A stretch of 64,000 bases of DNA, from contig CP000781.1 of assembly GCA_000017645.1 (NCBI GenBank), positions 1,330,001 through 1,394,000 of the forward strand, read 5' to 3'. Shown here one piece after another: positions 31,125 through 38,891 of this stretch. A program made the translations under genes and the position numbers. Position 1 is the first letter of the stretch, and every line of letters starts with the position of its first letter. The stretch comes from Xanthobacter autotrophicus Py2. Lineage in GTDB: Bacteria > Pseudomonadota > Alphaproteobacteria > Rhizobiales > Xanthobacteraceae. The notes beneath the pieces were generated by a model. That model saw only the letters and a list, made by a program, of their open reading frames with translations, searched no databases and was not told the DNA's origin.

Positions 31125-32054
31125 TCAAGTGGGCGCGAGGGGCAATTTGGTCCCGGCCAGCGCCCGCTCCTCCACCACGGCGTGGCGGAAGCGGAAGAGT
31201 TTTGCTGGCCGTCCAAGGCTTTCGGAAGCTGTGCCGCCGGTTTCTTCCACCAGTTCCTGTTGTTCCATGAGCCGGCGAAAATTCTGCTTGTGCAGGGTGC
31301 GGCCAGCAATGGCTTCCACGCAGCGTTGCAGCTGCAGCAGGGTGAAGGTGGGCGGCATCAGCTCGAACACCACCGGGCGATACTTGATCTTGGCCCTGAG
31401 CCGCGCGATTCCGGTGGCGAGGATGCGCCGGTGGTCGGCGATCATGGGCCGGCCGGCGCCGCCCGCCTCGTTCTTGCCCTCGCGGCGCAGGCGCTCGGCG
31501 ACGATGCCGGCCTCGTACAGCATCTCGTAACGCTGGAGGGTCAGTTCCTCGTTCCAGCGCGCCCCATCGAGGGCGAAAGTGGCCGCCGCCCGCAGCCGCC
31601 GCTCGCTGCGCATGCCGACGGTGGGCGCATCCTCCGCCCAGGCGGCAAGCGCAGGCGCCAGCACCTTGGCGATCACCGGAGGCGGGCCGGCGCGGTGATC
31701 CTCCCACGGGAAGTATTCATACCAGCTGTGCCAGCCGGTCTCGGCCGCGTCATGCTCCCGGGTCAGGCCCAGGTAGGAGATGGAGATGGTGCGCGGTGCC
31801 GTGTCCGCGTCGGCGCGGTCCTTATCGGCGAAGGTGTAGAGCTGCTCCACATAGCCGAGCGGATGGTGGGTCTGCTGCTCCACCCAGTCGCGCAGGCCCT
31901 GCTGGAGCGAGCGGTGGGCCAGTTCGAATGGGCCGGAGGGCAGGGCGCTGCCCTTCGTCACCGTCATCACCCGCGGCTCGCCGGCGGTCACCGCCGCGAG
32001 CACGGCGATGAGATCCACGACAACGGATCGGCTGGCGCGCTGGGAACCCGGCAT
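31125..32054 (-). CDS. nrtR: NrtR, Nudix-related regulator of NAD synthesis
   Basis: 309 aa from MPGSQRASRSVVVDLIAVLA. The N-terminal half is a Nudix-like domain (VVVDLIAVLAAVTAGEPRVM ... HRSLQQGLRDWVEQQTHHPLGYVEQLYTF) with the Nudix box degraded, as in ADP-ribose-sensing NrtR; the C-terminal part is a winged helix (FTLLQLQRCVEAIAGRTLHKQNFRRLM). Followed by nadA on the same strand with tandem dyads in between. The start is uncertain: GTG 32063 and ATG 32099 are in frame, and no option has a strong ribosome site. Confidence 0.88.
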   Translation of the reverse strand: MPGSQRASRSVVVDLIAVLAAVTAGEPRVMTVTKGSALPSGPFELAHRSLQQGLRDWVEQQTHHPLGYVEQLYTFADKDRADADTAPRTISISYLGLTREHDAAETGWHSWYEYFPWEDHRAGPPPVIAKVLAPALAAWAEDAPTVGMRSERRLRAAATFALDGARWNEELTLQRYEMLYEAGIVAERLRREGKNEAGGAGRPMIADHRRILATGIARLRAKIKYRPVVFELMPPTFTLLQLQRCVEAIAGRTLHKQNFRRLMEQQELVEETGGTASESLGRPAKLFRFRHAVVEERALAGTKLPLAPT

Positions 32055-32239
32055 GATGCTCACGGCAGGGGGGAAAGCCTCGCGGAATAGCGATGCCATC
32101 CGCTGCGCCCCCGATAGCACGCCGACCGCGCGGGACGGAAGCGCGGCAAAAGCAGGGGGAGGGGCTAAGCAGCCCTCCCCTCGGGCTTTTGTGCGCAGCA
32201 TGACGTTGAGGATGCGGCGGCGCCTTGAGGTGACAGAGC

Positions 32240-32347
32240 GCCGTCGCCCTCCGGCTTGACCGGACGGCCCATGGCCCGGCCGGGAAAACGCGGCGGGGAT
32301 TTGCAGAGCGGCCAGATGGACCCTCCGGTCAAGCCGGAGGGCGACCG
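32240..32347. repeat. Family A composite palindromic element, copy 2 (diverged)
   Basis: Left arm GCCCTCCGGCTTGACCGG... (from 32240) and right arm CCGGTCAAGCCGGAGGGC (to 32347) are inverted copies spaced about 40 bp; total 108 bp, as in copies 1, 3 and 4. The arm core is changed (CCTCCGG in place of GCCGGG) on both sides, so the pairing is kept. Confidence 0.75.
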
Positions 32348-32366
32348 GGGTGGAGAAGAGCCGTCC

Positions 32367-32401
32367 CCTCCTCCCCACCCTCCCTCGCAAGCGGGAGAGG
32401 G
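32367..32401. repeat. Family B palindromic repeat downstream of family A copy 2
   Basis: CCCTCGCAAGCGGGAGAGGG hairpin core preceded by CTCCCCACC, the reverse orientation of the 53533 copy. Together with the family A copy it fills the nrtR-leuD spacer. Confidence 0.7.
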
Positions 32402-32503
32402 ACTCAGCGGCTCAGGTCCCGCCAGCGCCCCCGTAAATCGCGGAGGCGTAGAGGCTTTGGTCCCGTCCGTCCCGCGATCAGCCCCGCGCGGGGCTGCAGC
32501 TTC

Positions 32504-33109
32504 TCACAGCCAGGGCTGCTCGGCGCCCTTGGCGGTCTCGTAGGCGGCGATGGCGGGGGCCTTCTCCAGGGTCAGGCCGATGTCGTCCAGCCCCTCGATG
32601 AGGCAGCGCTTGCGGAACGGGTCGATCTCGAACTTCACCACGCCGCCGTCCGGCCCACGGATCTCCTGCGCCGGCAGGTCGATGGTGAGGGTGGCGTTGG
32701 CGCCGCGATCGGCGTCGTCGAACAGCTTGTCCAGGTCCTCCTTGGAGACGACCACGGGCAGGATGCCGTTCTTGAAGCAGTTGTTGTAGAAGATGTCGGC
32801 GAACGAGGTGGAGATCACGCAGCGGATGCCGAAGTCGAGCAGCGCCCAGGGCGCGTGCTCACGCGACGAGCCGCAGCCGAAATTGTCGCCGGCCACCAGG
32901 ATCTTGGCATTCTTGTAGGCGCTCTGGTTGAGCACGAAGTCGGGATTGTCCGAGCCGTCGTCCTTGTACCGCATCTCCGAGAACAGGCCGGTGCCGAGGC
33001 CCGTGCGCTTGATGGTCTTGAGGTACTGCTTGGGGATGATCATGTCGGTATCGACATTGACCAGCTTCAGCGGGGCGGCGACGCCCTCGAGGACGGTGAA
33101 CTTCTCCAT
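32504..33109 (-). CDS. leuD: 3-isopropylmalate dehydratase, small subunit
   Basis: 201 aa, swivel domain of the leucine-pathway isomerase. [19 protein letters not shown] and [21 protein letters not shown] are diagnostic. GGTCCC... upstream of the ATG is a weak ribosome site. It is separated from leuC by the nad cluster. Confidence 0.97.
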   Translation of the reverse strand: MEKFTVLEGVAAPLKLVNVDTDMIIPKQYLKTIKRTGLGTGLFSEMRYKDDGSDNPDFVLNQSAYKNAKILVAGDNFGCGSSREHAPWALLDFGIRCVISTSFADIFYNNCFKNGILPVVVSKEDLDKLFDDADRGANATLTIDLPAQEIRGPDGGVVKFEIDPFRKRCLIEGLDDIGLTLEKAPAIAAYETAKGAEQPWL

Positions 33110-33194
33110 GGGACCTTGAGCCTCGGCTTGTCTTTAGGCTTCCTGCCTGAGGCCCCTCCATAACAGGCGCATCCGCCCTTGCCCAGTCAAGAAG

Positions 33195-33222
33195 ACCGGC
33201 GCGCGAAGGCCCGCGCGCCGGT
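33195..33222 (-). terminator. Terminator of the cytochrome b561 gene
   Basis: Perfect 11-bp stem ACCGGCGCGCG/CGCGCGCCGGT with a 6-nt loop, 20 bp after the cytochrome stop. Read on the minus strand it is followed by CTTCTTG, a modest T-rich tail. Confidence 0.75.
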
Positions 33223-33240
33223 TTGGGCCGCTCCCGCCGC

Positions 33241-33822
33241 TCAGGGCGCGACGCGTTCCGGCAGCATGCGCTTCAGCACGTCGTCCTTGAGCAGCACGTG
33301 GTGGACCACGGCGGCCGCCGCGTGCAGGAACGCGAGGATGACGAGGCCGTTGGCCAGCCATTCATGCACCTCCTGCACCTGCCGGGCCATGGGGCGGTCC
33401 GGAGCGATGGGCGAGGGAATGGTGAACAGCGAGAAGAAGCTCACCTCGTTGCCGCGCAGGAAGGCGAGATAGATGCCCACGAACGGGGTCGCGATCAGAA
33501 GCAGGTAGAGCAGCCCGTGCACGATGTGCGAGGCGATGGCCACCGGCCGGCTGATCTGCGCCGAGGCTGGCGGCGTGGGCCCGAAGATCCGCACCGGGAT
33601 GCGCACCGCCACCAGGGCGATGAGCAGGAGGCCCACCGAGATGTGGGTCCACCAGATGAGCTCCCGCGCCGGCGTGCCGCGCGCGAAGAAACCCTCCAAA
33701 TAGGTGATGCCGAACACCACGATGATGCTCAGAACGGTGAGCCAGTGGATGGCGCGCAACGGCGCCCCATAGCGCGACAGTTTGGGATCGACGGCCACAT
33801 GAGCCTCCTTATTTTGATTCAT
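33241..33822 (-). CDS. Cytochrome b561-family membrane protein
   Basis: 193 aa, four membrane helices. Haem-ligand histidines are likely in LRAIHWLTVLS, WTHISVGLLL, ASHIVHGLLYLLL and VHEWLANGLVILAFLHAAAAVVHH. CybB-type proteins move electrons between the quinone pool and periplasmic partners, e.g. superoxide. AAGGAGG lies just upstream of the ATG. Monocistronic with its own terminator. Confidence 0.9.
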   Translation of the reverse strand: MNQNKEAHVAVDPKLSRYGAPLRAIHWLTVLSIIVVFGITYLEGFFARGTPARELIWWTHISVGLLLIALVAVRIPVRIFGPTPPASAQISRPVAIASHIVHGLLYLLLIATPFVGIYLAFLRGNEVSFFSLFTIPSPIAPDRPMARQVQEVHEWLANGLVILAFLHAAAAVVHHVLLKDDVLKRMLPERVAP

Positions 33823-33876
33823 TCTAAAAAATCGGCGACGGGCGGGTCCAGCGCTAAGGCGCGGCTTTCCCTGCGG

Positions 33877-34317
33877 TCAATTGGCCCGGTCCTCGATGGC
33901 CTCCATGTCGTCGTCGGAGAGGCCGAAGTGATGGCCGATCTCGTGCACCAGCACGTGGGTGACCACGTCGCCGAGGGTTTCCTCGTGCTCGGCCCAGTAG
34001 TCGAGGATGGGGCGGCGATAGAGGAACACCATGTTGGGCATCTGCCCGGTGTGGGCCACCGCGTCCGCCTGGGCGCGGCCGATGCCCTGGAACAGGCCGA
34101 GCAGGTCGAACGGCGTCTCGGCCTCCATCTCGTCCAGCACCTCGTCGGTGGGAAAGTCCTCGATGCGGATGACGAGGCCCTCGCACAGCGCGCGAAAGGA
34201 CTCGGGCAGGCGGGCGAAGGCGTCGCGGGCCAGGTCCTCGAACGCGGCGACGCCGGGGGCCTCGAGATCGCGCCACATCTTCAGCGCCCCGCTCTCGCCC
34301 GCGCTCTTCTGCGACAT
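33877..34317 (-). CDS. Zincin-like metallopeptidase (COG3824/DUF1025 type)
   Basis: 146 aa from MSQKSAGESGAL; GGAGG 7 nt upstream fixes this start over the ATG at 34374. The zinc site is HVLVHEIGHHFGLSDDD (HExxH with the downstream Asp), near the C-terminus as in this compact metallopeptidase family. No signal peptide, so cytosolic. The substrate is unknown. Confidence 0.88.
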   Translation of the reverse strand: MSQKSAGESGALKMWRDLEAPGVAAFEDLARDAFARLPESFRALCEGLVIRIEDFPTDEVLDEMEAETPFDLLGLFQGIGRAQADAVAHTGQMPNMVFLYRRPILDYWAEHEETLGDVVTHVLVHEIGHHFGLSDDDMEAIEDRAN

Positions 34318-34478
34318 GCCTGTACCTCCTTCGGCGGAACCCTTGCTGCTGCGATGCAACATCATGCGGGCCAAAGGTCAATCGTCCTGACCCTCCCCCG
34401 GGCGCAATCGTCACGCAGCCGTGACTTTCCTGAACACTTTCTGAACGGGAGCATCAAAGGGGGTTCAGACAGACTTGG

Positions 34479-34493
34479 TTAAGGAACTCTTAA
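34479..34493 (+). promoter_or_regulatory. CtrA-like box (TTAA-N7-TTAA)
   Basis: TTAAGGAACTCTTAA is an exact match to the CtrA consensus TTAA-N7-TTAA and also a dyad (TTAAG/CTTAA). A further GTTAACC follows at 34506. It lies 48 bp before the ATG of the 39-aa peptide gene. CtrA is the cell-cycle response regulator of alphaproteobacteria. Confidence 0.7.
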
Positions 34494-34540
34494 TCGACCT
34501 ACATCGTTAACCCTGTAGACGACGATTTTGGAGAATGGCC

Positions 34541-34660
34541 ATGGTTCGGAAGCTTGCTGTCACCGGCGCTCTGGTGACCATCCTTGGAATTGCTGCGTTT
34601 TTTGCCCCTCACGAGGCCAATGCCGCCACGGTCGGCATGCTCGGCGGCGTGATGTTCTGA
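34541..34660 (+). CDS. 39-aa secreted micropeptide precursor, unknown
   Basis: Too short for routine ORF calling. ATG at 34541 preceded by GGAGA with 6-nt spacing. The sequence is a full signal peptide: basic MVRKLAV, a hydrophobic core (TGALVTILGIAAFF), then PHEANA with an Ala-x-Ala cleavage site, leaving a mature peptide of about 11 residues, ATVGMLGGVMF. A second in-frame ATG at 34535 overlaps the ribosome site. A CtrA-like box lies upstream. No family recognised. It could also be a membrane-inserted small protein if not cleaved. Confidence 0.6.
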   Translation: MVRKLAVTGALVTILGIAAFFAPHEANAATVGMLGGVMF

Positions 34661-34918
34661 TATCCGGGCTGGACGGCGAGCTTTTTGCGCGCCGTCTGAT
34701 CACGTGATTGTGATGGAAATGGAGACCGTTCAAAGTTGCCCGTTTCCGAAGTGCAACAGCTGAGTTGGCGCCTTCGCAGTTGCGAAATCGGCCGCCAGAC
34801 CTTTCGCCACGCGCCCTGAGCGTGTCGCGGGAGCGATGTTGTGCGCCCTGTTTCCGGATACCCACCGCCGTTCCGCGACCAAGCCGGAAGCGGTAAGACC
34901 CGCCTGATCTACCCCCGA
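34661..34918. other. 258-bp spacer after the peptide gene
   Basis: Contains the palindrome ATCACGTGAT (34699-34708) and moderate-GC sequence; no terminator with T-run recognised. Lies convergent to the helicase gene end. Nothing else seen. Confidence 0.4.
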
Positions 34919-37711
34919 TCAACCCATGGCGGCGCGGATGAGTTCCTCCTCCGCCTCCGCGAGCAGCGCATCGCTTGCCTCGCCCCCCACGCTCTCCTGA
35001 CCGATCTCCAGCAGCACCGGCACCGCCAGCGGCGACACCCGCTCCAGCGGCATGTGCACGATGCGTCCCTTGATGCGCGCCAGCATCTGCGCGAGCCGCT
35101 TCACGTCCAGCAGGCCGGTGGCGGCATCCGCCCGGGCGGCGCGCAGTAGAAGATGGTCCGGCTCGTGCCGGCGCAGCACGTCGTAGATCAGGTCGGTGGA
35201 GACGGTGACCTGCCGCGATGTCTTCTCCTTTCCCGGAAACCTCCGCTCGATCAGCCCGGCGATCACCGCGCAATAGCGGAAGGTGCGCTTCATGAGGGCG
35301 CTTTCCGCCAGCCACGCCTCAAGGTCGTCGCCCAGCATGTCCTCGTCGAACAGGTCCGCCAGCGCGAGCCGGCCCCCCGCGATGGCGGCGCCCATGTCGC
35401 CGGCTGCGTAGACCGCGAGGGCATAGTCGTTGGCGACGAAGCCCAGCGGCTTCAGCCGCGCCCGCTCCAGCCGCCGCGTCAAGAGCATGCCGAGGGTCTG
35501 GTGGGCGAGGCGGCCCTCGAACGGGTAGGTGACAAGATAATAACGCCCGCCTTGCACGAAGCCTTCCACCAGCAGGTCGTCGCGGCCCGGCAGGCGCGAG
35601 CGCAGGCGTTGCAGTTCCAGCCACTCGCGCACCTGCTTCGGCAGCGCGGCCCAGCGCTCGGGGGCGGCGAGCAGCGCCCGCACCCCCGCCGCGAGGAAGG
35701 TGGAGAGGGGAAACTTGCCCCCGGCATAGGCCGGAACCTTGGGCTCGGTGGCGGTGGTGCGCGAGACATAGACCTCGTCCTCCACCATCACCTCGTAGCG
35801 CAGGATCTCGCCGGCGAAGACGAAGGTGTCGCCGGGCACCATGGTCTCCACGAAATATTCCTCCACCTCGCCCAGCATCCGCCCGCCGAAGCGCACCCGC
35901 CCGGTGACCCCGGTCTTGGCCGCGCCGCGGGCCGAAACCAGTCGCACTTTCAGCATGGTGGATTCCACGATGGTGCCAACGTTCAGCCGGTAGGCCTGCG
36001 CGATCATGGGGTTGGCCACCCGCCACAGGCCGTCGCGGGTGGGGCGGATCTTGGCGTAGCGCTCATAGGCCTTCAGCGCGTAGCCGCCGGTGGCGACGAA
36101 TTGGAGGGCGGCGTCGAAGTCTTCCCGGGGCAGGTGCCGGTAGGGCGCGGCCGAGCGCACCTCGTTAAAGAGCGCGTCGGCGGCGAAGGGGGCGGCGCAG
36201 GCCATGCCGAGGATATGCTGGGCCAGCACGTCCAGCGCGCCGAGGCGCTCCGGCGGGGTATCCTGCGCGCCGACCGCCACCGCCTCCAGTGCCGCCCGGC
36301 ATTCCAGCACCTCGAACCGGTTGGCCGGCACCAGCACGGCGCGGGAGGGCTCATCCAGCCGGTGGTTGGCGCGGCCGATGCGCTGGAGGAGGCGTGAGGA
36401 GCCCTTGGGGGCGCCCACATTGATGACGAGGTCCACGTCGCCCCAGTCGATGCCGAGGTCGAGGGAGGAGGTAGCCACCACCGCCTTCAGCCGGCCGGCG
36501 GCCATGGCCGCCTCCACCTTGCGCCGCTGCTCCACCGCCAGCGAGCCGTGGTGGAGCGCGATCGGCAGATTGTCGTCGTTGATGCGCCACAGCTCCTGGA
36601 AGATGAATTCCGCCTGCCGGCGGGTGTTGACGAACACGAGGCTGAGCCGGTTCGCCTTCAAGAGCGCATAGATGTCCCGCACCGCATGCAGCGCCATGTG
36701 GCTGGCCCACGGCATGGGCACGTCGGTTTCCAGCATCCGCACGTCGGGCGCGACGCCGCCCTGCGCCACCACCAGGTCGGCAAGGGGGGCGTGACCGGGG
36801 ACGGGCGTGGCGGCGCCTTCATCCTGCGCCACCAGATAGCGACGAAGATCGTCGGGCTCGGCCACGGTGGCGGAGAGGCCGACGCATTGCAGCCCCGGCG
36901 CGATGGCCCGCAACCGCGCCAACGCCAGCGCCAGCAGGTCGCCGCGCTTGGAGGTGACGAGGGCGTGCAACTCATCCAGCACCACCCGCTTCAGGCCGCT
37001 GAAGAGGTGCTCGGCATCCTTCGAGGCGAGCAGCAGGGAGATCTGCTCGGGGGTGGTGAGCAGGATGTCCGGCGGGTCGCGCCGCTGCCTTTGGCGGCGG
37101 GAGGAGGGGGTGTCGCCGGTGCGGGTCTCGACGCGGATGGGCAGGCCCATCTCGCTGATGGGCGTCTCCAGGTTGCGCGCGATGTCCACCGCCAGCGCCT
37201 TCAGCGGGGAGATATAGAGCGTGTGCAGCGGCGAGGCCGGCTGCTCCGCCTGCCAGCGGGCGAAGGGCAGGGGGGTGGCGTCGGCATTCACCATTTCCCC
37301 TTTGCCGACGCCCCGCGCGGCCTTGCTCCCTCTCCCGCTTGCGGGGGAGGCCTGGGGAGGGGGCGGGGTGTCCGGAGGGGGCGGGGTGTCCAGAGGGGGT
37401 AGAGCGTTCGGAGCGGCAACACCCCCGCGTTTCCTGCGCCCGCCGCTCAGTTCGATCAGCGTGGGCAGGAAGCCGGCGAGGGTCTTGCCGCCGCCAGTGG
37501 GGGCAATCAGCAGCACCGAGCGCCCGGCCTGCGCGGCGGCGACGAGATCGAGCTGGTGCGCCCGCGCCGTCCAGCCGCGCGCGCGGAACCAGCTTTGGAA
37601 CACCTCCGGCAGCGCATCGGGCGAAGGCGCGCCGGGCCGCACCGCGTCCGACGGGGGCGCGGCGGAGTCGGGCGCGGTGGGTTTGGGGGCTTTTCGTGGG
37701 GAGCGCGGCAC
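34919..37711 (-). CDS. Lhr-like, ligase-associated DEXH-box helicase
   Basis: 930 aa, roughly 60-80 longer than expected for alphaproteobacterial relatives. Motif I IAPTGGGKTLAGF (about 69-81), Ia TLYISPLKALAVD, II VLDELHALV (243-251), III SATVAEP, and the SF2 C-terminal SLDLGIDWGDVDLVINVGAPKGSSRLLQRIGRANHR (as two segments) are clear, followed by the Lhr winged-helix and C-terminal domains. These proteins unwind DNA or RNA:DNA and often pair with a nuclease and an ATP-dependent ligase, which are not in this window. Residues about 91-160 form a Pro-rich insert between motifs I and Ia encoded in part by a dispersed repeat. The start is GTG. Confidence 0.92.
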   Translation of the reverse strand: MPRSPRKAPKPTAPDSAAPPSDAVRPGAPSPDALPEVFQSWFRARGWTARAHQLDLVAAAQAGRSVLLIAPTGGGKTLAGFLPTLIELSGGRRKRGGVAAPNALPPLDTPPPPDTPPPPQASPASGRGSKAARGVGKGEMVNADATPLPFARWQAEQPASPLHTLYISPLKALAVDIARNLETPISEMGLPIRVETRTGDTPSSRRQRQRRDPPDILLTTPEQISLLLASKDAEHLFSGLKRVVLDELHALVTSKRGDLLALALARLRAIAPGLQCVGLSATVAEPDDLRRYLVAQDEGAATPVPGHAPLADLVVAQGGVAPDVRMLETDVPMPWASHMALHAVRDIYALLKANRLSLVFVNTRRQAEFIFQELWRINDDNLPIALHHGSLAVEQRRKVEAAMAAGRLKAVVATSSLDLGIDWGDVDLVINVGAPKGSSRLLQRIGRANHRLDEPSRAVLVPANRFEVLECRAALEAVAVGAQDTPPERLGALDVLAQHILGMACAAPFAADALFNEVRSAAPYRHLPREDFDAALQFVATGGYALKAYERYAKIRPTRDGLWRVANPMIAQAYRLNVGTIVESTMLKVRLVSARGAAKTGVTGRVRFGGRMLGEVEEYFVETMVPGDTFVFAGEILRYEVMVEDEVYVSRTTATEPKVPAYAGGKFPLSTFLAAGVRALLAAPERWAALPKQVREWLELQRLRSRLPGRDDLLVEGFVQGGRYYLVTYPFEGRLAHQTLGMLLTRRLERARLKPLGFVANDYALAVYAAGDMGAAIAGGRLALADLFDEDMLGDDLEAWLAESALMKRTFRYCAVIAGLIERRFPGKEKTSRQVTVSTDLIYDVLRRHEPDHLLLRAARADAATGLLDVKRLAQMLARIKGRIVHMPLERVSPLAVPVLLEIGQESVGGEASDALLAEAEEELIRAAMG
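37326..37400. repeat. Family B repeat plus 18-bp tandem repeat inside the helicase gene
   Basis: 37328-37350 is identical over 23 bp to the intergenic family B copy at 53533, followed by the same GGGGAGGGGGC tail. Next to it is an 18-bp direct repeat (GGAGGGGGCGGGGTGTCC, about two and a half copies from 37357) encoding DTPPPP units. The whole tract is read in frame, yielding a Pro/Gly/Ser-rich loop in the helicase. Confidence 0.88.
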
Positions 37712-37813
37712 CCCCTCAAGATAGGCATGACAGGTCGGTTGTGCGATGGTAACGAAGCTCGTAAGCCGTGTCTGAACGGCGGCGTTTTCGCGACGGGCGG
37801 TAGCCGAACGACG

Positions 37814-37841
37814 TTGCGTCAGGGGGGCTTCACCTTATAGT
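37814..37841 (+). promoter_or_regulatory. Possible sigma-70-type promoter
   Basis: TTGCGT (37814), 16-bp spacer, TATAGT (37836), 50 bp before the likely start of the glycosyltransferase-like gene. Confidence 0.4.
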
Positions 37842-37893
37842 GCGGCCGGTTTCGATGGGTGCGTCGCGATCCGGGGCGGAGGGAAGGGCATGG

Positions 37894-38829
37894 ATGACGG
37901 TTCGCGTTGCAGGTGAGGCTTGGGCAGGGTCGCAACACGGCGCCGTGCGGATGGCCAATGGTCTCTTCGTCACCACCAAGAGCACGGACCGCATCAGGGC
38001 CCATTTCGAGCGGGTGCGCCGGCAGACCGAGGGGCTGGTGGACTGGTGCTTCGTCCACAATCCGGGCAACCACGTGGCACCGGTGGAGCCGTGCCTTGAT
38101 CCGCCGCCGGATCAGGTGCTGCCCGAGCGCCTGCGCCAGCTGGAACGCAACGGTGGCCTCGTTCCCGGCCATGTGGACGTGCTCACCATGGCCGCCGCCT
38201 GGCCTCTGCCCCATGACCAGACCTGGATCATGGAATTCGACGTGGACTACACCGGCGCCTGGCGCGCCCTGTTCGAGCGCTTCGCCGCCAGCGACGCCGA
38301 TCTCCTGACCACCACGCTCCTGCCCCTCGCCGATGATCCGGACTGGTATTTCGCGGACACGGCACTGGCCCCGGCCCATGTGGACCCGGCCTGCCGCATG
38401 CGGTCGTTCAACCCGCTCATGCGCATGTCCCGGCGGTTCATGGAGGCCTATGCGGACGAGGTGCGCGATCCCGGCTGGCAGGGCCATTTCGAGTATCTGT
38501 TGCCCACCGTCGCCCGCCATCGCGGCCTCAAGATCGAGGACATGGGCGGGCAGGGCCCGTTCTGTCCGCCCGAGCGGCGCGGAACGCTCTATTCCAACAC
38601 GCCGCTCCATCCGCAACTCGTGCCGGGGACCTTCGTGTACCGGCCCTGGCGGCCCGACTATTTCGCCGAGCGCCCCGAGGACTTTCCGCCGGGTGACTGG
38701 CTGTTCCATCCCATCAAGCCGGACGCGCCGCCTCCTCCTCCACCCCCGCCTCCGCCGCCACGCCCGCCGCAGCGGTCGTTGTTGCGCCGGCTGTGGCGCT
38801 TCGTCCGCGGCAAGGGGATGGGGTCTTAA
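37894..38829 (+). CDS. Glycosyltransferase-like protein with poly-proline tail
   Basis: 311 aa from MTVRVAGEAW (AAGGG upstream); the frame is open from 37840. WIMEFDVDYTGAWRALFERF contains an acidic DVD-type motif embedded in a beta-strand pattern reminiscent of GT-A-like DUF3405 proteins, and TLYSNTPLHPQL follows near the C-terminus. No signal peptide or membrane segment is evident. Residues about 272-290 are almost pure proline (11 in a row), followed by a basic RSLLRRLWRFVRGKG tail that could bind membrane. Precedes ftsW by 62 bp, so possibly linked to envelope synthesis. The enzymatic function is inference. Confidence 0.6.
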   Translation: MTVRVAGEAWAGSQHGAVRMANGLFVTTKSTDRIRAHFERVRRQTEGLVDWCFVHNPGNHVAPVEPCLDPPPDQVLPERLRQLERNGGLVPGHVDVLTMAAAWPLPHDQTWIMEFDVDYTGAWRALFERFAASDADLLTTTLLPLADDPDWYFADTALAPAHVDPACRMRSFNPLMRMSRRFMEAYADEVRDPGWQGHFEYLLPTVARHRGLKIEDMGGQGPFCPPERRGTLYSNTPLHPQLVPGTFVYRPWRPDYFAERPEDFPPGDWLFHPIKPDAPPPPPPPPPPPRPPQRSLLRRLWRFVRGKGMGS

Positions 38830-38891
38830 TCGCTCGTCAACCGTCCCGGACGCATGGTGCGGCAGATGTTCCGCACCGGAGTGGCCTTCCC

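Larger units (their letters stand above)
32055..32503. other. 449-bp non-coding spacer between nrtR and leuD, repeat-filled
   Basis: Contains one family A composite and one family B hairpin (listed separately) and the promoter of nrtR. No ORF with coding character and no RNA gene seen. Confidence 0.6.
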
